Source of the DNA: JAJYTL01 sp046705265
GTDB lineage: Bacteria; Pseudomonadota; Alphaproteobacteria; Ferrovibrionales; Ferrovibrionaceae
Length of the DNA stretch: 38,091 nucleotides
Assembly (NCBI GenBank): GCA_046705265.1
Contig: JBJKQL010000147.1
Coordinates: forward strand, 1-38,091
Direction of reading: 5' to 3'
The notes beneath the pieces were generated by a model. That model was not told the origin of the DNA, made no database searches, and was given only the letters and a program-made list of their open reading frames with translations. The position numbers were made by a program, and so were the translations under genes. Of the stretch, positions 8,697 to 17,143 are shown in pieces; the first letter of the stretch is position 1, and each line of letters begins with the position of its first letter.

Positions 8697-9686
8697 TCAG
8701 TCCGGAAGGATCGGAATTTTGCCGGCGAGAATTTTCGTCTCGATCACCTTCACTCGGTGGAGCATTGCAGGCGTGGCGCCCTGACAAATTGCAATTCCGG
8801 ATGATTCCGGGCCCATCTTCAGGCCGAAACTCTTTGACTCCGGTTTCCATGTGCCGGCGACGATTTGATTCACGGCGTAGTCGAACATAAAGCCGATGCC
8901 GCTTATCGTGTAGGCGATGTAGAGCGGGTTCTTCTCGGAGCACCAATTTATGTAGCTGCCGATCATGTGAATATGGTGAGCTCGTGCAGCCTGTTCCTGG
9001 CCACGGACGCCTAAATTCAAAATGTTATAGCTGACATCCGCGCCCTGCGCGATCGCCGCCTCTTCAGCCAGCTTAGCCTTTACGACATCATCAAAATTTC
9101 CAGTATAGGCGAGAATGCACTTCGTGTTCTTGTCAATATATTGTGCACCCTTGCAGAACTCTGTTCCCGTGTTGACGATCGCCGGAATTTGTAGCCCGCC
9201 GATATAGTTGACGACATGGGTTTTTGACTGCATAGCCGCAACTGCGCCAGCGACGAATCCGATCTCGGCCTGTTTGACGTCGTATTGCGCCACGTTGCTA
9301 GTCGCCGCGCCCTTCGGGCCAACGATGGTAAATTTGACGTTCGGAAACCGCTTTGCGATGTTAAGAACGTACCCCTGCGTCTGGCCGGCTCCACCGATCA
9401 CATAGGGATTTGATTCTGCCAAGGTTGTCAGGACTTGGTTCATGTCCGCAAAGGACACGTTTTCAATGTATGTAATTTTTATCTTTGGGCCGTACTCTTT
9501 CTTCGCCGCCACAATACCTCGGTATAGCGACTCCATCCATCCGTGATCCTTAATAGAGCCGGGGATAAGCACACCAATTCTGATAGGTGCTGCTGCAAAC
9601 GCCGAAATGGCCACAGAACTCGAAAGCAGAACGGCCACGGCGGTCGTGACAGCCATCTGCGCAAAGGTTTTAAGCTTATTATTCAT
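8697..9686 (-). CDS. BMP-family (PnrA-like) periplasmic substrate-binding protein
   Basis: Predicted 329-residue exported binding protein. Residues 1-31 form a Sec signal peptide (basic start, hydrophobic core, cleavage after AISAFA). There is no lipobox cysteine, so it should be soluble in the periplasm. The mature part opens with IRIGVLIPGSIKDHGWMESLY, the standard BMP/Med/PnrA beginning, and keeps AQYDVKQAEIGFVAGAVAA, the segment before the hinge. Characterised relatives bind nucleosides, purines or related heterocycles. Here the genetic context (carbamoyltransferase, amidohydrolases) suggests a ureido or purine-derived ligand, which is an inference. The start at 9686 follows GGGAGGTGGGC. 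It is the first gene of the importer operon and faces the LysR gene across a 200-base regulatory gap. Confidence 0.93.
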   Translation of the reverse strand: MNNKLKTFAQMAVTTAVAVLLSSSVAISAFAAAPIRIGVLIPGSIKDHGWMESLYRGIVAAKKEYGPKIKITYIENVSFADMNQVLTTLAESNPYVIGGAGQTQGYVLNIAKRFPNVKFTIVGPKGAATSNVAQYDVKQAEIGFVAGAVAAMQSKTHVVNYIGGLQIPAIVNTGTEFCKGAQYIDKNTKCILAYTGNFDDVVKAKLAEEAAIAQGADVSYNILNLGVRGQEQAARAHHIHMIGSYINWCSEKNPLYIAYTISGIGFMFDYAVNQIVAGTWKPESKSFGLKMGPESSGIAICQGATPAMLHRVKVIETKILAGKIPILPD

Positions 9687-9886
9687 GCCCACCTCCCAAT
9701 GAACCCCTATGGGTAGCGGCCCGCCCACCCTGGTCGCTTTAATTTGCCCGGGCGAACCTAAGTGCCGCCTGCGTTCCTGCGCACACGTCGCATTTGATGC
9801 CTCGTGCTCGCCAAGCCCATTCGGTATGCTAAGTATGCGATTTACTGATTGTCGAGTCGCGCGTCTTTATCTAGCATATTGATATC
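9687..9886. promoter_or_regulatory. Divergent regulatory region between the importer operon and lysR
   Basis: These 200 bases separate two divergent starts and should hold promoters for both, as is usual for a LysR regulator and its target. The most distinct element is a direct repeat of GTATGC at 9824-9829 and 9833-9838 (GGTATGCTAAGTATGCG), centred about 55 bases before the lysR ATG. It could be part of the LysR operator, but I cannot show a clean T-N11-A palindrome. The last 60 bases before lysR are AT-rich. Confidence 0.5.
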
Positions 9887-10873
9887 ATGAATATTCGATC
9901 AATTGACCTTAACCTCTTGATTGTATTCGACGCGATCTTTCGTGAGCGCAAGATTACGGTCGCTGCGGAGCGCCTCGGACTCAGTCAGCCTGCGACGAGT
10001 AATGCTCTTACTCGTTTGAGAGGGGTGTTTAATGACCCGCTATTCGTGCGGACCGTTGATGGCATGGCCCCGACACCCTTCGCTCAACGAGTAGCCGAGC
10101 CGATCCGGCAGGCTTGCGACCATGCCAGGACGGCGCTACAGATCAGCTCAAGCTTTGCACCACGAAATTCAACCAGGTCGTTTTCGCTATGCATGAGCGA
10201 TATCGGAGAGCACGTATTTCTCTCCCCACTTCTCGGATACCTCAAAAATCATGCCCCTAATGTAAATATTACAGTAGCTCAAATGCCCGCACGAGATCTG
10301 TATTCCGGCTTGGAATCGGGCGATATCGATGTGGCGATTGGGTTATTTCAGGACTTGTCCCCCGGGCTTTATCAACAGACGCTGTACGTCGATCGCCTTG
10401 TGTGCGTGGCCCGAAAAGAGCATCCCTTAATGACGGAAAAGATATCCCTAAAAACGTTTCTCTCATGTTCTCACGTTCAGGTCCGCTCGCTTGGCACTGG
10501 CCACTATGTGGCCGTTGAGAAGGCGATTGGCAGCTCCAAGAAACGCAGACGCCGAATAGCGCTTTCTGTGCCCCATTTTCTTGGGTTAGCCAAAATAATC
10601 GCAGACAGCGATCTCATCGCCACTATCCCAGAACGTTTGGCGCAAGTCTTTGCTGAGCAGGTGGAAATCCAGATTGTGCCATTGCCCTTTCGGGCTCCAA
10701 ATATCGAAATCAAGCAACATTGGCACGGTCGCTTCCATCATGATCCTGCGAATAGATGGTTACGGCGTGCTATTGCGACGCTATTTATGACCTCGGACTC
10801 GGAGCGCGGAAGGTCGCAACGTGTCCCTGTCCAACCGCCGGAGGACGAAGTCGCGCTTCCGTCTGATCACTGA
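9887..10873 (+). CDS. LysR-family transcriptional regulator
   Basis: Predicted 328-residue regulator. The N-terminal winged HTH is intact (DLNLLIVFDAIFRERKITVAAERL, then LSQPATSNALTRLRGVFNDPLFVR). The spacing and the phrase FNDPLFVRT match the NodD/NahR/PcpR branch, which usually responds to a small aromatic or organic acid effector. The effector domain runs from about residue 90 to 300, followed by a polar tail (residues 305-328) that is probably disordered. It is divergent from the importer operon and converges tail-to-tail, 56 bases apart, with the amidohydrolase series. It is thus placed to control one or both operons, most likely sensing the imported compound or a breakdown product. Confidence 0.92.
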   Translation: MNIRSIDLNLLIVFDAIFRERKITVAAERLGLSQPATSNALTRLRGVFNDPLFVRTVDGMAPTPFAQRVAEPIRQACDHARTALQISSSFAPRNSTRSFSLCMSDIGEHVFLSPLLGYLKNHAPNVNITVAQMPARDLYSGLESGDIDVAIGLFQDLSPGLYQQTLYVDRLVCVARKEHPLMTEKISLKTFLSCSHVQVRSLGTGHYVAVEKAIGSSKKRRRRIALSVPHFLGLAKIIADSDLIATIPERLAQVFAEQVEIQIVPLPFRAPNIEIKQHWHGRFHHDPANRWLRRAIATLFMTSDSERGRSQRVPVQPPEDEVALPSDH

Positions 10874-10929
10874 CCGAAGGCGTGTCGTGACATAATTTCG
10901 GACCGCCAGCGAGTTGGTGTGGGAGCGTA

Positions 10930-12519
10930 TTACCAACCGGCTGCAGAGCCGTCACTGCGGGGATCAGAGGCTCCCTCAAGAAGTCCGTTCGGGTGGCTCG
11001 CCACTGCGCCTGCATGGCCGAAGATCGAATCGAACCGAGAAGCTAACTCAACAACATGCCCGGCTGCGGTCAGCTCGGTCGCGATTTCCGGGTCAAAGCC
11101 TTCTTCTAGCTTCAGAGAGACACTCTCGGCTCCCCAGGTGCGGCCCAAGAGCCAACGCGGCGCGCTTACTGCATGCTGGAGGTCCTGGTTAAACTTCGCG
11201 TAGCGGGTAAATATAGCTGCCTGAGTTTGCGGCTGACCGTCACCGCCCATTGTGCCATAAACCATTCTACGCCCGTCTTTAAAATGCGCGTATGCGGGAT
11301 TAAGTGTGTGGAACGGCTTACGCCCCGGAGTCAGAACATTCAATGCAGTGGCATCCAGATTGAAACTGCTGCCGCGATTCTGCCAGATGAAGCCACTGTC
11401 CGCGAGGACAACACCAGAGCCGAATTCCCAGTATGTGCTTTGGATATAGCTGACGGCCAAGCCTCGCGCATCGATCGCGCCCATCCACACGGTGTCGGAA
11501 GGGGGCTGCCCTGCCCGCCACGGGACAGCGCGGTGGCCATCGATCTTTGCTGCGAGCCTCGAGAGGGCGGTTGGTGTGAGAAATTCTCGTGGGTCACCGC
11601 GGCTGAAAGCCGGATCGGTTACCACGCGGTCACGCACCATGAATGCCTGCTTCGTCGCTTCGACAAGACTATGAACGTATGCGAAGCCATCCGGTTTCGA
11701 CACGCTAAGATTTTCATAAAGACCTAGAATAATAAGAGAGGCGATCCCTTGGGTTGGCGGCGGCATATTAAAGGCAGTGGCGCAAGAAAGATTGACCGAA
11801 AGGGGTGACACGAAGGAGGCAATATGACTCGCAAGGTCCTCGGAGGTTAGCGGGCTTCCTGCTCGCTTGAGGTCTGCCACGATCCCATGTGCAAGTGGGC
11901 CGCGGTAGAAACCCTCTACTCCTTGCTTGCCGATGGCCCGTAGTGTATCGGCTAGGCGCTGCTGTCGAAAGTTCTCGCCGATTTGGGGTAAACGTCCAGC
12001 TTGCAGAAAACCTTCGGCAAAGCCCGGAACATTTCGCAACTCATCAAGTTTAGCTGCCGTCAGTTCTGCCTGCCCACGTGTCACGGGAAAGCCGCGATCC
12101 GCGTAGTAGATGGCGTCCTCGACCAGGCGCGCGATTGACATCGAACCGCCAAGTTCTCTGCTCAGCCGGAGCGCGAGTTCCCATCCTGACAGAGCCCCGG
12201 CTACCGTGTTCGCGGCAAGCGCTCCGCGAGACGGAATCTTTGTATACCCTGACCGATGGTATAGCTCCGGCGTAACGTTTCGGCCCGCCGCACCGGACGC
12301 GTCGATACCGACGGGAGGCGCCTTGGGCGGCGCGACCAGCCAGAACCCATCGCCTCCGATCGAATTCATATGTGGATAGACGACAGCAATCACTGCGGCA
12401 GCCGAGATCATTGCTTCGATCGCATTCCCGCCGTCACGCAGAACCGCCAGACCCGATTGCGCAGCGAGATGGTGTGGTGCGGTTACCATTCCCCGCCCCG
12501 CCATTGCCGAATGAAACAT
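10930..12519 (-). CDS. Gamma-glutamyltransferase-fold hydrolase, oxamate amidohydrolase (HpxW)-like
   Basis: Predicted 529-residue Ntn-hydrolase of the gamma-glutamyltransferase superfamily. It begins with GMVTAPHHLAAQSG. The nucleophile candidate is T343 in SDTVWMGAID, where classical enzymes read TTHFS. Autocleavage before T343 would give large and small subunits. Later motifs are SYIQSTYWEFGSGV (357-370) and GTMGGDGQPQTQA. There is no signal peptide, so it is cytoplasmic, unlike the periplasmic glutathione-cleaving enzymes. The DTVWMG-type active site and the cytoplasmic location resemble HpxW of Klebsiella, which hydrolyses oxamate to oxalate and ammonia in purine breakdown. The neighbouring carbamoyltransferase genes, whose E. 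coli counterparts make oxamate, support this strongly. It lies 60 bases after the isochorismatase-type gene in the same direction. Another amide substrate cannot be excluded. Confidence 0.85.
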   Translation of the reverse strand: MFHSAMAGRGMVTAPHHLAAQSGLAVLRDGGNAIEAMISAAAVIAVVYPHMNSIGGDGFWLVAPPKAPPVGIDASGAAGRNVTPELYHRSGYTKIPSRGALAANTVAGALSGWELALRLSRELGGSMSIARLVEDAIYYADRGFPVTRGQAELTAAKLDELRNVPGFAEGFLQAGRLPQIGENFRQQRLADTLRAIGKQGVEGFYRGPLAHGIVADLKRAGSPLTSEDLASHIASFVSPLSVNLSCATAFNMPPPTQGIASLIILGLYENLSVSKPDGFAYVHSLVEATKQAFMVRDRVVTDPAFSRGDPREFLTPTALSRLAAKIDGHRAVPWRAGQPPSDTVWMGAIDARGLAVSYIQSTYWEFGSGVVLADSGFIWQNRGSSFNLDATALNVLTPGRKPFHTLNPAYAHFKDGRRMVYGTMGGDGQPQTQAAIFTRYAKFNQDLQHAVSAPRWLLGRTWGAESVSLKLEEGFDPEIATELTAAGHVVELASRFDSIFGHAGAVASHPNGLLEGASDPRSDGSAAGW

Positions 12520-12579
12520 TTTAGCCTCCGCCGCCGGAAATTAGCGGGCTACCAGATCGCACTCGATCGCTTGGAGGCA

Positions 12580-13416
12580 CTAAGCCGTCCCAACCTTCAT
12601 TGCTTTGAGCGCCCTCGTAACCTTCTCGGCATCGGTTACAAAGCCAAAGCACTTCTTCACATTGAAGATGGTTGCCTGCGTGCAATATTCCGGCGAAGTG
12701 GTGGCACAGCAATCTTCGAGCAGAATGCAGCCATAACCTAAAAAGTTCGCATCGGACAACGAGTGGAGAACGCACTGATCGGTATTAACGCCGGCGAAAA
12801 GGATGGTGCGGACCCCGAGGTTACGCAGAATGCTGTCCAGAGGAGTGTCCCAAAACCCGCTTATGCGGTACTTATCAACGCAAATATCGTCGGGCATCTG
12901 TTCGAGTTCCTCCACCACAGCAGCTGCCCAGCTGTCCTTTTCCAGCACATGGGCGCCGCTTTCAGGTAACGCTTCGCCTAACCCGATTCCCTCTCCGGTC
13001 GGCTTGTAGAGATGCAGTTGGTTGGGCGGCATGTTCATCAGATCGGGCCGGTTACCCCAATTGACCCAAATCACGGGCACCTTTGCCTTGCGCAGCGCTG
13101 GAAGCAGGTATTGAAGAGGTGCTATCGGCTTTCGGTCTGGGGTATAGTCCACTCCGAGATGATCGACCCAACCGCCCTTAGCACAAAAGTCGTTTTGCAT
13201 GTCGATTATCATGATTGCGGTTCGTCGCAGATCGAAGGTCACGAGTTGTGGGGCCGCTTCTATGGTTACTGAAAGCGGCGCTGCCGGCACCATTGCCATG
13301 TCCACATGATCAGCGTCGGCGAACCACTTGTAACCTGGCCCTGAACCAAGTGGCTTTCCTCGTGAAGCATCAATCGCATCGCCAGTGAAAGCAGTCGATC
13401 TTTTGCGCTGTGTCAT
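12580..13416 (-). CDS. Isochorismatase-fold cysteine amidohydrolase (biuret/ureido hydrolase-like)
   Basis: Predicted 278-residue cytoplasmic hydrolase. The catalytic triad of the cysteine-hydrolase group is present: D72 (MIIDMQNDFC), K182 (CVDKYR) and C215, with the cis-peptide motif GVNTDQC at 209-215. The phrases CAKGGWVDHLG and LLEDCCATT are close to those of biuret amidohydrolase (BiuH) and triuret/ureidoacrylate hydrolases. A ureido or biuret-type C-N bond is therefore the likely target. An unusual N-terminal extension of about 60 residues precedes the fold. GGGAAGAG lies before the ATG. A gap of 383 bases separates it from the preceding DUF1116 gene, so it may have its own promoter, shared with the HpxW-like gene downstream. 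N-carbamoylsarcosine amidase-like activity is an alternative. Confidence 0.85.
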   Translation of the reverse strand: MTQRKRSTAFTGDAIDASRGKPLGSGPGYKWFADADHVDMAMVPAAPLSVTIEAAPQLVTFDLRRTAIMIIDMQNDFCAKGGWVDHLGVDYTPDRKPIAPLQYLLPALRKAKVPVIWVNWGNRPDLMNMPPNQLHLYKPTGEGIGLGEALPESGAHVLEKDSWAAAVVEELEQMPDDICVDKYRISGFWDTPLDSILRNLGVRTILFAGVNTDQCVLHSLSDANFLGYGCILLEDCCATTSPEYCTQATIFNVKKCFGFVTDAEKVTRALKAMKVGTA

Positions 13417-13799
13417 TTGGGCTCTTCCCTTTTAGCGTGTCGCTTGAAGTTGCTCAGCAACGCACATTTACGCATCTCCGGCCAACCAAACAATCACCGA
13501 ATATTTGCTATTTAACCCCAATTCCAGCCGCGAGGTCGAATAGCCCGAGCATCAGGTGGAATGCCAAAACACACGCTCGAGAAAAGGGCATCCTTACCGG
13601 ATCTCTCGGACTTTCTGCGGTGTGGTAGGTGAAAACTACAAGCATTCCGTCGGTAACCGCAATTAATGACTTCAAAGAAAATCGCTCATAAACCTATGCA
13701 ATAGAACGCCAACAAGAGTGGTCTCGGCCAAAGACGTTATCAACGGATACCAGCGGAAAAGCTCCGCCTGGCGCAATCACTGCGTCATCTCGAAAGTTG
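13417..13799. other. Intergenic gap inside the catabolic cluster
   Basis: These 383 bases lie between two genes of the same direction. I see no gene, no strong hairpin with a T-run, and no clear promoter. The length suggests that the isochorismatase-type gene and the HpxW-like gene form a separate transcript, or that a former gene was lost here. Confidence 0.5.
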
Positions 13800-15311
13800 T
13801 CATACTGTGGATGGCACCAACGTCTCGCTGTAACGCGGCAGCTGATCACTCTGTGGCAATTCCAGTGCCAAAGCTAACGCGATTAGGGCCTTCGTGAAGC
13901 ATTCCATCGGAGCGCGTACGATGCCAGCGCCAATTTGACCGATCCCTGGATTTTTATGCGCAATGCCGGTCGTCAGTACGGGCCGAATCCCGGTATCTAT
14001 GACTTTGCGGACGTCGATGCCCGAGGGTGACCCAACGAAATCTAGAAGTGGTAGCGACATTGCCGGATTTCTAGTTTGTGTAATTGCATACATCTCTCTC
14101 GTGTACGAAAGTGCATCGGAGACGGATCCGCCGACGAGGAGTAAAAGGGCCGGCGATGCCGCCAACGAAAATCCGCCGAACCCAGCGGTCTCGGCAATTG
14201 CGCTGTCTCCGAGATCCGGATTGGCATCGGATTGTGTAAATCCGGGAAAGAATAGACCAATCGGGTTATCTGACGGCGCTTCGAACCATGCGTCCCGCAG
14301 GCCGCTTACGCGAATCGCGGTTGTCACGCCGTTGCGAGAGATGGCCGTCACGATGCTGCTGTTTTCTATTCCATGTGCGGCGTCCATCGTTGCCTTGGAT
14401 GATACCATCGATAAATTGAGGAAGAACTGCGAGTTCCCGTCGATGAATCTAAGAATCTGTTGTACATCACTGCGACTTAAGTCGCTTTCGATAAGGGGCA
14501 CAGATATGGCCGCAAAAAAAAGCGAAGTCGCTGCAGTATTTCGACTGTGAACCTCGTCCCCCATCAGGAGCGCTTGCGATTGAATCGCCTTGAGATCGAT
14601 GCCGCCGTCTATGGCGCAGATCGCACGTTTTAGGCCCGGAGCAAGGACATGTTCGATCCATCGCAGATGATCAATCACTGCCTTGTTGTTAGCGCCGAAG
14701 CGCAGGACCTTACCGATTCCCTCGCTAATGTTCGTATACGCGTAATTGCCGTGAACAGGATTGTGAACGACAAAAACCGGCATCGATGGCGATATGATCC
14801 CCGCCATAGGACCGACTGCACCTGACCTGTGACAGGTGCGGAAGTCGACTCCTCCAGTGGCGAGAAGGCTCCGCGCTTCGTCCGCGCTCTCTGCCCATCC
14901 TTCATACAGAACGGCACCGATCATCGCGCCTTGCATCGGGCCGCACATTTCGGTCCAGCGGATCGGGGCGCCTGCATGTAGGAGGGTCCGCTCCATGTCT
15001 GGCCACACCTCGCTTGCATGACAGGCAACGTCGATCAGAAGAGGCCGGGCGTCGAGCATTCGCTGTACGGCATCCGCATTTGCCTGGTCAATGCGGGATC
15101 CCAGAGTTTCCGGAGTGCCTGTATCCCCACACAGTTGCGCCAACGTCCATGCGATGCTGGGGTCGCCAGTGCCCGGGGGACGCCAGTCAAGTTGCCACAC
15201 TTTTCCGTCAGCTTCCGCAACGCTGTTAGCGAAGTTGTCTACTCCCACGTTGATCGTTACTATTCGATCACCATGGAAAATAGAATTTTTGCGACCTTGT
15301 AACTGACTCAT
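13800..15311 (-). CDS. DUF1116 protein (AllG/YlbE/YahG-like), second paralogue
   Basis: Predicted 503-residue cytoplasmic protein of the DUF1116 family. It shares long blocks with the other DUF1116 protein encoded at 17144-18589, for example ACHASEVWPDMERTLLHAGAP, EMCGPMQGAMIGA, SGAVGPMAGIISPSMP and GDEVHSRNTAA. By eye the two are around half identical. In E. coli a single DUF1116 subunit (AllG) works with FdrA (AllF) and DUF2877 (AllH) as oxamate carbamoyltransferase. Here a second copy lies at the end of the operon, 13 bases after the DUF2877 gene. Its CHRSGAVGPM differs from CHEWGAVGPM in the paralogue at a strongly conserved spot. It has a longer N-terminus and a C-terminal tail of about 25 residues. 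It may be a second subunit of a mixed complex or have its own substrate range. Confidence 0.9.
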   Translation of the reverse strand: MSQLQGRKNSIFHGDRIVTINVGVDNFANSVAEADGKVWQLDWRPPGTGDPSIAWTLAQLCGDTGTPETLGSRIDQANADAVQRMLDARPLLIDVACHASEVWPDMERTLLHAGAPIRWTEMCGPMQGAMIGAVLYEGWAESADEARSLLATGGVDFRTCHRSGAVGPMAGIISPSMPVFVVHNPVHGNYAYTNISEGIGKVLRFGANNKAVIDHLRWIEHVLAPGLKRAICAIDGGIDLKAIQSQALLMGDEVHSRNTAATSLFFAAISVPLIESDLSRSDVQQILRFIDGNSQFFLNLSMVSSKATMDAAHGIENSSIVTAISRNGVTTAIRVSGLRDAWFEAPSDNPIGLFFPGFTQSDANPDLGDSAIAETAGFGGFSLAASPALLLLVGGSVSDALSYTREMYAITQTRNPAMSLPLLDFVGSPSGIDVRKVIDTGIRPVLTTGIAHKNPGIGQIGAGIVRAPMECFTKALIALALALELPQSDQLPRYSETLVPSTV

Positions 15312-15324
15312 CGGATATCCCTGT

Positions 15325-16173
15325 TCACTCGGAGCTGGAAGAAATCAGAGAACCGGTTATTCCCGCGACGAAACCCGCAAGCATGTCCCATCCCGACGAA
15401 TGACCGACCCCTACCAATTTCCGCACTGCATTAACGACATCGCTTAACGGGCTCTCGGCCTCCAGCGCCTCTGCTAGATGATGCAACGGAGCAAAACTCT
15501 GACCATAGGCAAGATCTGAGAAAAGTGCCTCACCGATCACGTGGCTTCGACTTTTTGCCGCTATCGTCAGGGTGTCGGCCACATTTCTCCAGACCTCGGC
15601 TTTTGCCTCCACCGGTTCCGTGAGGCGCCGTCTGCCGAAAATCGAAGCTCCGACGAAATCATCGCCGGATGGTGTCAATCCGGATCCGAAACCGAGAAGC
15701 GGTAAGGACGCCTCAATTACGGCGTCTGGTTCTGAACGCGCGTACGCAGCGGCGAGCGCGCGAGCGTAACCCGCACCGAGATCGATCGGAAAGTCAGGCT
15801 TCTCGCGAAATAGTAGTTGGCCAAAGCCCCGCGGATTACCAAGGTGAGCCATAGCCCTCCGAAGCATTCTGGCCCCACCCTTCAGAGGAAAGGCTATCTT
15901 AGGCGCCTGCTCCGGGCGCCAAGGGTGACAATGCGCAAACTCAAACCTTCGCAACCCATCAGTCGGCGCCTGTAACTTGTCAACGATCACGGCCCGGGGA
16001 TGCATTGGATAATTCTGACCACCGACCCAGATAATCTCTTCGGCAGCAAGCAGATAACCGGAACGCTGAAAACCCGCAACCGGCCATGCCTGTCCTCCAC
16101 TCCGCCGCAATGCACCAAGGGCTTTGCAGCCTATTTCTATCACCAGTTCTGTGGCCGACACACGGGTGTCCAT
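15325..16173 (-). CDS. DUF2877 protein (AllH/YlbF-like subunit)
   Basis: Predicted 282-residue cytoplasmic protein of the DUF2877 family. The family marks are visible: LLGFGSGLTPSGDDF (159-173) and GVGHSSGWDMLAG (255-267). The E. coli counterpart AllH (YlbF) is one of three subunits required for oxamate carbamoyltransferase. The phosphate-binding look of the GLTPSGDD loop would suit carbamoyl phosphate, though that is inference. The start codon lies two bases after the carbamate kinase stop codon, so the genes are coupled. The length is in the normal range and nothing is missing. Confidence 0.9.
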   Translation of the reverse strand: MDTRVSATELVIEIGCKALGALRRSGGQAWPVAGFQRSGYLLAAEEIIWVGGQNYPMHPRAVIVDKLQAPTDGLRRFEFAHCHPWRPEQAPKIAFPLKGGARMLRRAMAHLGNPRGFGQLLFREKPDFPIDLGAGYARALAAAYARSEPDAVIEASLPLLGFGSGLTPSGDDFVGASIFGRRRLTEPVEAKAEVWRNVADTLTIAAKSRSHVIGEALFSDLAYGQSFAPLHHLAEALEAESPLSDVVNAVRKLVGVGHSSGWDMLAGFVAGITGSLISSSSE

Positions 16174-16175
16174 TG

Positions 16176-17132
16176 CTAGGCCACGATCCTCGTGCCTGCA
16201 GTCCCATGCAGTGCATCGTGAACCTTTTCAAGAGACGTGATTACGACTTGACCGCCGCTATCTCGGAGGTACCTAAGCGCAGCCATAATCTTCGGCCCCA
16301 TGCTGCCGGCTGGGAATTGTCCGTCCTCTAAGTGCTGGCGAGCCTCGCTGACCGTCATCGTCTGCAGGAAACGCTGAGTAGATTTTCCAAAATCCACGGC
16401 GACACGCTCCACTCCCGTGAGCATGACGAGACATCCCGCGCCGAGGTTTGCAGCAAGCAATGCACTCGTCAGATCTTTATCAATGACGGCGGGGACGCCA
16501 TGATACTTGCCGGAGCCGTTCTGTACGACTGGAATGCCGCCTCCACCAGCAGCAATGGGAATTACCTTGGCAGCGAGCAGCGCCTCAATGGAAGCAATGT
16601 CTAGGATGCGTACGGGTTCCGGTGACGGGACCACGCGCCGAAATCCACGACCTGAGTCTTCAACGAATTGCCAACCATTTTCCCGGTTCATGCGCTCCGC
16701 GTCGGCCTGGCTAAAAAATTTTCCAACAGGTTTTGTAGGCCGCGAGAACCCCTCGTCGTCTCTGCTAACCTCGACTTGAGTGATGATGGAAGACGCTAAC
16801 GTAGGCATGCCGCGGCCCTGTAACACGTTCATCAGCGTCTGTTGCAACATGTACCCCATTCCTCCCTGGGAATGGGCAACACAGATGTCCATCGGCATTT
16901 CCGCCAGCTCGTTCGCCGTCCTAGCCATCCTGAAGAGGATGTTTCCAACGACGGGACCATTGCCGTGGGTAATAACCAGCTGATAGCCATCTTGAATGAG
17001 GTCCACGAGGCGTTCGCACGCGGTTTCCATGAGCGCCAACTGTTCTTCCGCACGCCCTTTGATATTTGGTGGGTAACTTGCATTGCCACCAATTGCCACA
17101 ACCACCCGCTTCGGATGTACCGCCATTGGCAT
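16176..17132 (-). CDS. arcC: Carbamate kinase
   Basis: Predicted 318-residue cytoplasmic enzyme of the amino acid kinase fold that transfers phosphate from carbamoyl phosphate to ADP, giving ATP plus carbamate (then ammonia and CO2). Motifs are VVVAIGGNA near the start, THGNGPVVGNIL (about 55-66), the ISPxTGP-equivalent insert region with FSRPTKPVGKFF (around 128-139), AAGGGGIPV and the final GSMGPKIMAA. The length is typical. It lies between the FdrA/DUF1116 genes and the DUF2877 gene, so it is clearly the energy-yielding step of this pathway, not part of arginine deiminase metabolism (no arcA or arcB nearby). The start is at 17132 or at the ATG six bases later (17126); GGGGGT fits the second slightly better. 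Confidence 0.95.
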   Translation of the reverse strand: MPMAVHPKRVVVAIGGNASYPPNIKGRAEEQLALMETACERLVDLIQDGYQLVITHGNGPVVGNILFRMARTANELAEMPMDICVAHSQGGMGYMLQQTLMNVLQGRGMPTLASSIITQVEVSRDDEGFSRPTKPVGKFFSQADAERMNRENGWQFVEDSGRGFRRVVPSPEPVRILDIASIEALLAAKVIPIAAGGGGIPVVQNGSGKYHGVPAVIDKDLTSALLAANLGAGCLVMLTGVERVAVDFGKSTQRFLQTMTVSEARQHLEDGQFPAGSMGPKIMAALRYLRDSGGQVVITSLEKVHDALHGTAGTRIVA

Positions 17133-17143
17133 TTACCCCCGGT

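Noticed and set aside
10874..10929. Possible shared terminator between lysR and the HpxW-like gene
   Set aside because: Only a five-base stem (CCGAA/TTCGG) with an 18-base loop and no T-run.
16176..17132. Arginine deiminase pathway membership of the carbamate kinase
   Set aside because: No arginine deiminase or ornithine carbamoyltransferase gene is present; the neighbours are FdrA, DUF1116 and DUF2877 genes.
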